From: Xiphophorus maculatus
Lineage: Eukaryota > Chordata > Actinopteri > Cyprinodontiformes > Poeciliidae
Length of the DNA stretch: 64,000 nt
Direction: 5' to 3'
Assembly (NCBI RefSeq): GCF_002775205.1
Contig: NC_036454.1
Location: 9,692,882-9,756,881 of the forward strand
Below the pieces are notes generated by a model, which had not been told where the DNA came from, made no database searches, and saw only the letters and a program-made list of their open reading frames with translations. The position numbers were made by a program, and so were the translations under genes. Below are positions 50,801 through 60,666 of the stretch, one piece after another (the first letter of the stretch is position 1; each line of letters starts with the position of its first letter).

Positions 50801-52357
50801 ATTTCAACATCTGATATTAAATATTAAATATTATGTATTTTCTGGGCACATAGGGACATTTTATAGCACAATCAAGTAACTCTGTTGCCTTCAGTTGGTA
50901 TAAAAATGTTGTATATATCAGACATGATTTAAAATAGTTTGGACTTTGCAATTTATCGACTTGAAATTGGGCCTCTGTCGCTTTAAGAAGCTCCTACATT
51001 TTCAGGTACTTAGCATGTCATCACAATAATATTTCCCCATTAAGCCTCTAAAACTTCAGTATGTAACTTTTACGGAAAAATAAATAAATAAATAAGATTT
51101 TTACATGTAAAGTTCTCACTATGTCATGGTGGCAAAATGTAATATAGACAATCTGTGACAAAAATCCAGTTCCTCTGCCTTCCCCATATGGTCTTGGTGT
51201 TATTTGCACAAATACGCTGTGCCGTCAAAAACAACCAATTAGAGCCAGGAGGAGGGTCTTAGCGCTGTCAATCAGGCTATTCACATCCTCCCCCTTGTTC
51301 TCTGGTTCATTACAATGGAGCCTGCCATGAGTGCTGAGGCTAGTTAGCAGGCCTAGCATGGTGCTTTCTGATTGGCTACCTGTCACATTCAAGAGGCTGA
51401 GTTCTCCCTCCCAGTCAGGGAAAACCCCATGGGGTCACCCCAGTGGCCACAGCAAAATTGCCAAGTCGGGGTAATAAAAAGGTTGGGGACCACTCCTATA
51501 TGCGACATGTTTGGGGTTACGGATTAGATTTACAGGTTGGGCTGATAATTCAGCAGATTTACAAAAGACGTGTTTGCTATCCATGGGAATAAAATGAAAT
51601 GTTCACTCTGGGACCCCTTTAGAAAAAAAACAAAAAAACACTTAGGTTTCCCTAAAACGCTGTATCTGTGTGGATGCAGGAAACAAATGGAAAAACACCA
51701 ACATTTTATAAAAAAATCTTTTCTGCGTGGACCAGACTTTAACTTAGCTTAAATTCCTGCCATTTTAAGTCTAAATTGTCGGCCATTTTGCTAAATTAAA
51801 AGGCATTTCATTCATGTCTGAAATAGTTTTGAAGCACCTGTAAAACACAATCAACCAATGAATATAGCTGTTATAATTGAGTTTATTTTTGGAGTGATTA
51901 AGTTTAATACGTTTTACAAAACTCAAGTGAACTTTAAATTTGTCATAACAAGAAATCAGGTATATCCCTTTGAAAGGGATATTTTGAAAAAGCAATACCA
52001 TTTTGACTATCTAGCATCCAGAAAATTGTGCTAAAGCAAATAAGAACAAGCTATAGATTTTTTTATTGACGTAAGACGTCTGGAATTTTTCATTCTTCTC
52101 TTTAATAATAGCAAAGCTACTAAATTAGCTGAATTAATGATATATAAAGATAAGTGGAAGTAGACTGTCAAACTATACCTGTATAAGGAGTGCTTATTAA
52201 AAGCCTGTCCTACTTGTTTCCCTTTGCTACGTTTTAACTTGCCTGCCGTCCCAAACCGAGAACAATATCCTGTTGTAAACACCTCTAACCTCTAATTTAT
52301 ATAAAAACAGACTTTACCGATGAGGGACAGGAACGCTGGGGGTCTTCTGGTCCGCAT
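44869..52357 (-). CDS. ereg: Epiregulin-like EGF-family growth factor precursor
   Basis: Minus-strand exons 52357-52318, 49058-48975, 47160-47037, 46934-46788, 44935-44869; 153 residues (human 169). All splice sites and phases agree (1, 1, 2, 2). Exons 1 and 2 together supply the signal peptide (LSLIGVVLIWPYVLTMS core). The EGF domain is at 57-93: CEAEFDTFC, FNNGTC, then CILLEDIKEHHCKC, close to human epiregulin CIYLVDMSQNYCRC. Arg92 precedes the last cysteine and Leu98 lies five after it, the two positions most important for EGFR binding in EGF. The transmembrane helix is about 107-128; the tail begins FYKWYKKNKF, like human CRWYRNRKSK. There is no heparin-binding stretch. Position between epgn and areg supports the name. 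Intron 1 is 3.3 kb. The second exon, only 84 bp, was found by phase and acceptor/donor match and is the least certain part. Confidence 0.88.
45595..46620 (+). mobile_element. Tc1-like non-autonomous transposon relic in ereg intron 4
   Basis: CAACTGCTGCAAGTCCTTCA, GCTTTGCAAACGTAGAGACT, CATTGTAACTCAGTCTGTAT, CCACAGCATGATGCTGCCAC form the internal series of a widespread fish Tc1-type family. Diverged throughout; the ends are not clear. It is on the strand opposite to ereg. Confidence 0.7.
47378..47592. mobile_element. MITE with terminal inverted repeats in ereg intron 2
   Basis: The left end CAGTGCTTCTCAATTCCAGT and the right end ACTGGAATTGAGAAACACTG are inverted repeats; inside them CATGTTTTAGATGTG faces CACCTAAAACATG. 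CATTAG flanks both sides (47372-47377 and 47593-47598). A known type of fish MITE, 215 bp. Confidence 0.9.
49531..49854. repeat. Cluster of three perfect hairpins in ereg intron 1
   Basis: Hairpin 1: CAGTTGAAACAAA 49531-49543 with 49550-49562. Hairpin 2: CAAGTATGTCAAT 49599-49611 with 49618-49630. Hairpin 3: ATAAGGCTCT 49831-49840 with 49845-49854. Loops are 4-6 bases. The three arms are unrelated in sequence. Confidence 0.9.
50950..51500. repeat. Probable dispersed transposon-derived repeat
   Basis: A block with AAAACTTCAGTATGTAACTT, GTTCTCACTATGTCATGGTG and ATTAGAGCCAGGAGGAGGGT is typical of a common fish MITE/hAT-type repeat, recalled from memory. Non-coding, in ereg intron 1. Confidence 0.45.
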
Positions 52358-53009
52358 TTCAGAGCCGCTGCTTGTCTGGGTTATTACAAAGAGGCGCTTC
52401 CGACTTGCTAATGTGTCTGTCAGGAAGAGAAGAAGGTGCGGGCTGAGGCTCCTTAAGCCAGAGGATGAGTGAAACCCCGCGGGGGCTCGGTCATGAGGCG
52501 TGGGTGGGTGTGGTGAGGGACTCCTATGATTTACATTAATTATACCTCAAAGGGCCACGCAGACAGTTTACATCAACGTGGTTCCAGGATAGCCTACCGC
52601 AGTTTCATGACGCTGCACTGTCATGGCTTTCTCACTCACTGCTTTTCACTGAAACGTCCTCTGATTTGTTTGTTTGAGTAAGTCTTTGTTTTAATTCAAG
52701 AACGTGCAGGTTTATTTTCTTGGAAGAATACGTATAAATCCAGTTTTTGTTTATATTAATTTTTAAGTAACACGTGTTTAACAACAAAACAATGTTTTTG
52801 CTATTTTTAGATCTTTACTTTAACAACAGATTAACACAGTTTTAAACCACTTTTAATTTCATTTTGCTTTGAAAATTTCTAAATTGGTTTTAATCGTTCC
52901 TGCTACAAGGACATCTAAAATAATGATTTAAATTGTGGAGTGTATTTATGCTTAACTACTTTGTCAATCCACTGTTTGCCATTTGAAGCCCTTTCCATTT
53001 ACTCATTTA

Positions 53010-53720
53010 GAGACTTAAATTTTTGTCCATCCTTTGGAAATTAGCTCAGCCTCAGTCAAATTGGAGGGAGTGTGTCTGTGAACATGTCATGATTTTCTTT
53101 TTCTCCTGTAATAGTTCATGCTGCTTTCCTGCCCCCTCTGTTTTAGTTGGCTGCTGGTTTGCTTTGACCTGTGCTGTTGCCTTTATATGCACCTGCTTTG
53201 CACTCACTCAGTCCCAGATTGTCTGTTGACAACCACTGTCACAGACCCCAACCTGTTTTCTGTCTCCTCCCGACCATTGCCCTTGTCTGGTCTGTGAATT
53301 TCTCTGCCTCTGAACCAATCAAGCCCTATGGACTCCATGAAACCTACATTTCCTGGTTTTGTAAGACGTCTTATTTACGTCATTACTCAACTGTAAATTT
53401 CCCCAACAAAGTCTGATCAGGAGCCAGAGAAGCTGCTCCTGACCAGTTTTGTTTGCTAATAAAAACCTATGCTGGTTGTTCTTTTGTGTTTGAATTGTAC
53501 AATATATGTTAAAGAACATCAGTTTTCAATTTATGTCACAAAGTTTTTGTTGGACTTGGGTTTGGGCTTTGACTGAGCCCTAACACATTAGCTTTCTTGG
53601 ACTTAATCCATTCTATTGTTGCTCCTGCTGTCGGTTTGGGCTTTTCCTTCTAGAAGGTGAATCTCCACCAGTGCATTGACTTCTCTGTTTCCAGAAAAGT
53701 TAATTTTTTACCTAACGTAA
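53010..53720 (+). mobile_element. Tc1-like relic interrupted by a later insertion
   Basis: GAGACTTAAATTTTTGTCCA and GCCTCAGTCAAATTGGAGG to the left, then GGGCTTTGACTGAGCCCTAA and GAAGGTGAATCTCCACCAG to the right, are consecutive pieces of the same family as at 45.6 kb. They are separated by the 429-bp insertion 53085-53513. Confidence 0.7.
53085..53513 (+). mobile_element. LTR-like fossil inserted in a Tc1 relic
   Basis: Starts TGTCATGATTTTC and carries AATAAAAACC in its last 60 bases, like a short solo LTR. GAACA is found on both sides (53080-53084 and 53514-53518) and the Tc1 sequence resumes exactly after it, so the insertion boundaries are well supported even though the right end is not the usual CA. 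Younger than the Tc1 relic it sits in. Confidence 0.5.
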
Positions 53721-53782
53721 GTGATACACTGACCTTGATTGCATTGTTTTATAACTAATTGGAATGTGTGTAAGTGACTATA

Positions 53783-53813
53783 AATCTGTGTGCATGAACC
53801 ATGCACACAGATT
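53783..53813. repeat. Perfect short hairpin
   Basis: AATCTGTGTGCATG at 53783-53796, loop AAC, exact reverse complement at 53800-53813. Confidence 0.92.
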
Positions 53814-54465
53814 GGTGGGATTTAAATACATTAAATTGCAAACTACCTAGAATTGCTACACACAACACTAGTTCATCCACTGAGCTCATAAGTCCTAAAT
53901 AGTGCATCATAGATTTAAAGGCTGATCTACAGCTTAAAGTCTATCTGTTTTCACTTGACATTTTTATGTTATTAAGCTGAAAGATAAATTATTTAATCTG
54001 GTTTTAATAACTGTTTTGTTCATTAATGTTGTTCATCCACCGTTTTCTTTTGGTTTAATTGGTACTCTCAAAAAACTATATAAGCAAATGTGTATTACAT
54101 GCTAAAGTGAAAGAGTGAATGTTTAACACTGTCAACTGCTGTTTAAATGTCGAGAGAAGTACATGCTTTCAAAATAAAATTTTTGAAACAGATGTTTTAT
54201 TTATAATTTATTACAAAACCTTAAATAAAAAAAGAAGGCAAATAATTTAATCAAAAATAAAATTACAATAAATAGAATATTTTTTCCTCATTTCTTTCAA
54301 GGCCAGAACTATCATGGAACTGTTCATAACAAAATTCAGCATTCACATTGTTATTTTAAAATATGTATATCTCAAGTTTGAAAAACACTTAAAACCTCGC
54401 TTTAAGTAATAAAATAAAATCCAGTTCAAGTCGTGCAGAAACATCGTGAAGAAGAGTTCATGATG

Positions 54466-55866
54466 TCACACCGAAGTCTCTGATTCAGCGGCTTTTATCA
54501 GAGGTGCTGATTTTATGCATCTGCAAAGAATAAGACAGAATTCAATGTCATCATTACAAATTTGTTCTGAGAAAAAATAAACTTATGCTCTACAAATAAG
54601 AATGCAAAGTCATTAGTGACTATAAATCTTGATTGACACATGTAAAATAGCTATAAAAAGCTTAATGTCTGCATCACAACACGCCTCAACACGAGCAATT
54701 TCTTTGGTTGTGCATTAAATGTGTGTCATCAGAGCCCACAGTTACTTACCTCTTTTTGATAATGCAGCAGAATACAAGACCCAGAATGATGAAGATCATG
54801 ACACACCCAAAGAAGATGGGAATAACCTTGTCCACTGTTAATGGTCGGTAAGTCAAATCGGTGAAGATCTCGCAGCGTGGGCCGCTGTGAGAAGGCATGC
54901 AGCTGTAGAGAAGAAAAGAATGTGAGTGCATTCCTAAAGCAAACATGAACCAACCTGTGTAAAACTGTTGTTAATACATTAGGACAGGCCAGTGTCATCA
55001 GTTGTGTGCTTACATGCAGGAAGGTCGGCGGCTGTCTTGGGGGTAGATGCACTTGCCATCGTTTAAACAGTATTTTTCATTTTCATCTCCACATGGCCTG
55101 ACTGAAAGCTGGACCTTACTTTGGTCCGTGGTGCCTGAAGAAAAAGACGCAGAGAAGAACATTCATGTCAAAATCAATAAACAGAGTCCTTCCAAGTGAT
55201 GCTGCTATACGAATGTAGAATTAAAATAATTAAAAAGTCTAATACAGACAAAAAAACTAAATGGAAACTTTTTCAGCTGGTACCTGAACAAAAGGCCTGG
55301 TTTAATGCAATTCCCTCCTATTTTCATTCAGTGTCAGTTATTCATTACAGTCAGGAAAATAATGAGATTATTCCTATATGGAAAATTAAAATTGCTTCAA
55401 TAAGAAATGATTCAGAAGCAAATTTTGGGGGCCTTTTTGTCTTACATTAATTCTTCCAACATATGAAAACTAGAGAAACGTACTGTTGACTGTCTGGACG
55501 GTGAGAGACGAATTTAAGAAAGAGGGCGACACAGTGGTCAGCGTGCCATCACTCAACACCTCAGACTTTCCTGTTGTGGCCAGCAGAAGCAGCACTGTCA
55601 CTGTGAAGGTGAGAACTGGAAAAAATAAGATATTTTAATTAATATTAGAATAGTGCATGAGTAGCTTAGTTTGAAGTTGTGGTTAAAAAAGACTTTTAAA
55701 AGTTCTACTGTTCAACTTCCATGCCCTAAAATGCTGGATTTCAGTTTGCTTACTACCATTTTGCACAAAATTAAAAATCACCGTATGGTTATTATTTCAA
55801 AAGTACACATTACAAAAAAGCAAGAAGCTCACCCTTCCTTAGGAATGTCTGTCTTTGTGTGGACAT
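54466..55866 (-). CDS. epgn: Epigen (EGF-family ErbB ligand precursor)
   Basis: Minus-strand exons 55866-55833, 55615-55484, 55134-55014, 54902-54750, 54520-54466; 164 residues (human 154). The signal peptide core is LTFTVTVLLLLATTG. A Ser/Thr-rich pro-region with N-glycosylation sites (NSS, NST) leads to the EGF domain at 70-106: CGDENEKYC, LNDGKC, CIYPQDSRRPSC, then ICMPSHSGPRC. The EGF phase-2 intron lies between cysteines four and five as in areg and ereg. Transmembrane helix 122-144. The tail IIKKRCIKSAPL resembles human epigen YIRKRCLKLKSPY, and the gene is next to mthfd2l as EPGN is in mammals. The conserved Leu after the last cysteine is one residue further on (six, not five). Neuregulin-like identity is less likely. 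Confidence 0.9.
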
Positions 55867-55938
55867 GTTGTCTTCTGTCAGTGAGATGTTTTTTCTGCTT
55901 ATCGTCTTCTGACTGCTTAGACTTCTGTTCTGTTCAGG

Positions 55939-55945
55939 CTATATA
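55939..55945 (-). promoter_or_regulatory. epgn: epgn TATA-like box
   Basis: TATATAG on the minus strand, about 75 bp before the start codon. Confidence 0.6.
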
Positions 55946-57239
55946 ATGTGCTCCAGTCCTTTGAAGATGTTTCGCAGCCAATCAAACACCTGCCAAGTTT
56001 CAACAAAGAAAGAGGCATTTCCTTTGGAGAAAAAAAAACATCCACATCCTTCTTTTCATTTCATTTCACCTCTGCATGCAGAGGCAGCACCTGTGGTGTT
56101 AATTGCTGGCAGGGGTGCAAGTGGTAGTGCAACGGTCACGTGTTCATCTCAAAGCTCCTTTTATTGAAGGTATTCTCTGGAAGCACAGATGCAAGCTAGT
56201 AAGAGGCTGAGTGTTTACCTGAAGTATGTCTTTTAGTTTGTTAGAAGTAGCTCCACTGACAATCACATTTGTTGTCAACTTCTCTGTTTCATCAGGGATG
56301 AGATTACAAGAGCAAGTTTCTGGCTAGATTCTTGTCTTTGGCTGCCTCAGTGTCTCTGTCCAACAGGTGCAGACAAGATCTTTGTACAACACAAACCGTA
56401 AAAGCATAACTGAAAAATGCAAGTGAAGTTGTTTGACGTTAGCAGTGGTTTCTTTCTCCTGATGGTTTAATTCTACAAATCATAACCTGTTTTAATGAGT
56501 TATAACTGCTCAATACAAAAAATACCCCCCAAATCCTTGCCAGATACTTTGAATTGATTTGAATGGGATGAAGTTGAATCCAACAGCCAGTGATCAGTCT
56601 CCAAGGCAACCAAGTCTTTTAATGGTCAGTCGGTGGTGGTAGGCTCCACTTCCACTACTATTGGCTAACTACCTAGCCAATCTTACGGCAATAACTTAAC
56701 ATACCTAGGCTTCTAGACAGATTTGTGTTTTTGCAAAGCAAAAGTAAGATTTCAAATCTTACTATGTATTTTTGGTCTAGTTTTTAGTGCAAATACCTTA
56801 GTACACTTAATATAAGACAAAGCTAACTTACAAATAACTTTTCAGCAAGAAATAGGAACTTGTTTTAAGTCAATAATTTATTAATATTGATGAAAAAATT
56901 CTAGATATGAGCACAATCATCTGCCAGTGGAACAATTTTTTTTCTCATTTTATAAGTTAGAATGTATTGCTCCACTGACACATTATTTCACAACAACTTA
57001 CTGGCTTAAAGAAGCTCCTATAGTGCACCAAGATATTTGAACTAGAAACTAGCCCAAAATTACTTGGTAAGAGTTCATTAGACAGGGTGTATCAGTGAGT
57101 ATATGAACAGTGAGCTTGGTTGTTGGTGCCATTTTGGTTGGGCCAACTATTTTAAAAAAATCACTAGCCTACTGGGATTTTACCCACAACCATCTCTTGG
57201 ATTTATGAAAAGTGATCCAAAAAAAGAGAATTTCTTTTC

Positions 57240-57640
57240 ACCTTGTTGATTGCAGGGGTCATATGAGAACAGGCAGACTAGCTGATAAAAAGGTAACAGT
57301 ACTTGATACAAGTACTCTGCACTACCAAACAATGTCGAATACTATCTCACACGGCACCTTGAAGCAGATGGCTACATCAACAAAAGACAAAATTAGAGTA
57401 CATTTCTGTCAGCTAGGATGAATGGCTAGCATTTGGCATAAACTACAAGACAGCATGACTCAACAGTTCAGGCTTGTGATGGTGTGGGAGTATTTGCTTG
57501 GCCAAACTGGGCCCCTTAGTAGCAATTATGACTAAACATCTCAGCCATCCTCGTCATATCCATCCCTTTGTGACCACAGTGTACCCACTTACTGTTCGTT
57601 ACAATGCACCATGTCTCCACTGAAGTTTCATGGAAGTGAT
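57240..57640 (+). mobile_element. Tc1-like transposase-region relic
   Basis: GTGTGGGAGTATTTGCTTGG, ACTGGGCCCCTTAGTAGCAA and CCATCCCTTTGTGACCACAG followed by TGTACCC recall the 3' part of a fish Tc1-type transposase gene. Heavily decayed; identification is from memory. Confidence 0.45.
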
Positions 57641-59686
57641 ACTGAGAGTGATATTAAGGGGGAAACAATGAAACTGGGTGTAACCCGTTTCATTACCCTC
57701 CCCTTGATTGTCAAGACTGTTTGTTGCTACATAACAACCTGAAGCTATTTTTTTTAAAAACCCAAAAAACTGGCGTTTTCTTGAGATGACAAGACAAATC
57801 TAGCTTGGCTGTTTCAAGTAAACAAAAGTTTGATTCACAAGTCTGAGAAATAAACACATCACAATTAGTTCTTGTAGGGAAAGTTTTTCAGGGCTTTTGT
57901 GGTTGAGAGAATTTTTTTTTCTGGGACCCAGTTTTTACCAAATTGAGGAGACAAGCTAAACCATCCCCATTGCATTCCATTGAATATTTTACAATGGGTT
58001 TTTTTGCCAGTATCCTCTTCAAGTCTAAAAATGTGTGTCAACTATTCTAGCTATATACTGTTTACATAATGAAATACAGTTACATCTAAAAGCAGTGTAG
58101 TTATCTGTTGCAATACTGTATGGTCCAGATAGATTTACAGTATTTATTACATCTCATTTGACTGCAGATATTTTGGAAATATTTCTTGATTAAGCCATCC
58201 ATTTACAATAGCCCTAAATTATAAAACATGGGTCACTATCCTCAGAAAGTTGGGAGACACCAGATGAACAATTCCCAGACTGGTTTTTATTTTCCAGTAT
58301 TGTGAAACCATATAATTATTGTCACCAGGGTGGGTCATCCTTTTTACGGTACCTGAATTTTATTTTCTTTAGAACTTCCTTAAAACATCTTTTTTTATGA
58401 TGCAGGTAGCAACTTAAAATTACAGTTTTAACATACTTGTTGAATAGTGTTCCTGTTTTAACTTGTCTAGAATAAAGTCAAACAATAGTTATGATCTGCA
58501 TGTTGCTGATTCTGTGTCAGTTAATCTCTATTTGAAAAGAAACAAAGGTGGCACTTATTTACACTGTGTGCACAAGTATTAAGTAAGTGAGTATCTGGAC
58601 CATTTCATCAGTTTTTTACACATATTTTCAGACTTATATCTGGAGAAACTTCAGTGCTGAATGGATTTAAGCATAGCAGGTGATGTGTATTTGTGTAATG
58701 AGGCAGGGGTTGGCCCTTCAAGGACTGCAACCTGCCTGGAGAAACTAGAAGTACAAGATGTTCAGTTTTCAGAGACATGGCCAAGAAAAGACAGGCTGAA
58801 ACCTGACCAATGCTGAATAAGACACATAAACACAAGTGTCTAGACTGGGCCAAGAGATACCCGAGGACAGATTTTTCAAACGAACTTATATAATGAGAGC
58901 AACTCTTGATGGGCCTATGGGTGGATCAGTAAGGGGAACAGAGCTCCACTTTGATTCAGACAGCAGTAAGGTGAAAGTGGGATATTGATATGTGCTATTA
59001 AAGATGCTTGGACCTCAACACTTAAGGTGAATGAAAACAGTCCACCTCTCTGAACAGTGTCTGCAAGGCTATGTTTGCTGTTGAACAAAAAGTTGTCAAC
59101 ATATCAAGAAACTGATGGACTGTATGAAGGGAAGAAATGGAAGAAAAGAAAAATTAAGGTGGAGATATTGGTCACAAATTTGTTGCTGTTTATTGTTTAT
59201 TGGAAAGTTTTGAGTTATTTATTTATAATTATGACTTAAACTGATGCATATTAAACAATGAGATGGAAAAATGTCTTCATTTGATTGCACTTGCATAATA
59301 GTTCTGCACAAGTACAGTCACTCAGTAATTGTGCAAATACAGATACATTCCTAAAAAAGTCAAAACTTCACATTTGTTTTCTTAAACATTCATATTGAAC
59401 GTAGAGCACTGCACTTGGTGATGAATAAAAATAATCCTTAAAAATATGGTTACCTAATAAATGTGTACAGAGTGTAAGGACAAAGGCAGAAAATGTTGCA
59501 CACACCAGTTATGGTGTTTTCCTTTCTACAAGTAGTAAAAAGATAGATTAGCCCAGAAATTGCTCAATATATATAATTCAGATTTTTGTCATAGGTCTGT
59601 TTGCTGTATTCTAATTCCATATTTGTTATCAATACTTTCTGCGCTGTTTTAGAATTGTAGTCTGCCTGTAGTTTTAGCAATGGTAG

Positions 59687-59998
59687 CGCAGGAAGTGAAC
59701 AAAGCTGTTCAGTCTTTGTTGGTCACGTTTACAAATATTGAACTGACATTAACAGCTTGGCTCGTCTCTCTTCGCAGTGGAACATGGTTGTTTACAGCAC
59801 ATACAAGTTCCGGTAAGCTTCTTGCTGTCGAACTGGTGCATTACATATGTCACAGGCAGACGTTAGCAATTGGGTAAAATTTAAAATCCCAACACAATCC
59901 ACGTCTCCAGAAAGCAATTGTTTCTCAAAAGCCAAGAGCCCAGACTCTCTGGACAAAGCAAATAGTGTAGGATAAGGGGCTGGACTTTACCAGGTTGG
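59687..59998 (+). repeat. Dispersed repeat, copy 2
   Basis: Collinear with 40030-40350 in the same orientation: AAGTGAACAAAGC, CATTACATATGTCACAGGCA, AATTGGGTAAAATTTAAAA, AGCAATTGTTTCTCAAAAGC, GAGCCCAGACTCTCTGGAC. Confidence 0.75.
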
Positions 59999-60666
59999 TC
60001 TTAACAATTGTCAAAAAGTAAAACAGAAAGAGCAAAAATAAATACCACTGTTCAGCATCCAAAACCAGAGGGAATGTTTCCCAAAAAACGCAATGCCTCA
60101 ACCAAAATAAATGATGAGCAAAAGTCTATAAAAAGAAAAACTCTGAACTAATATCATAGAGTTACTCAAACATGCTGCCACCATAAGTAGCACAATGTAT
60201 TAGTTGTTACCTAGAATATAAAACCTAAGTCTATTTTTGAAAAAAACGTTTACATCCCATGAGTCCAATTACATGGAAATTAAATACTAATAATGAAAAA
60301 ATAAACCCATTGACGTGGCACTGACTGAAACCCACTTTTATTATGACTTCTTTCTTGCTAATTTTAAGCATATTCAATAAATCAAAACATTGCAGTAGAA
60401 AAAATATTAATCTAACATGTACAAAAGCAAACTCTGAATTACAATAATAAAATAAATAATAAATATGGAAGTAAACATGGTACATATCAAGTAGGTTTCC
60501 AGGCAAATATGAAATCTTGAGGTCAAAACTGTTGAAATAAAAGTGTGTAATTGTTCAGCAGAGAGGTTTGTTTTTGCGTGTATACTGAAATGTATGCAGG
60601 TTATTGCATGTTCATATGCTGTTACCTCTCTGCAATGCAAACTAAAATGAAGGGTGTATACTGTTT

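Larger units (their letters stand above)
52358..54465. other. Intergenic region between ereg promoter and epgn 3' end
   Basis: Contains the GC-rich ereg upstream region (52.4-52.5 kb, no clear TATA box), the interrupted Tc1-like relic at 53.0-53.7 kb and a perfect hairpin at 53783-53813. No gene seen. Confidence 0.55.
55950..60666. other. Intergenic region between epgn promoter and mthfd2l 3' end
   Basis: No host exon recognised. It holds a DNA-transposon-like segment at 57240-57640 and the second copy of a dispersed repeat at 59687-59998. TTTATT at 60337-60342 (AATAAA on the minus strand) is a possible mthfd2l polyadenylation signal about 325 bp after its stop. Confidence 0.5.
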
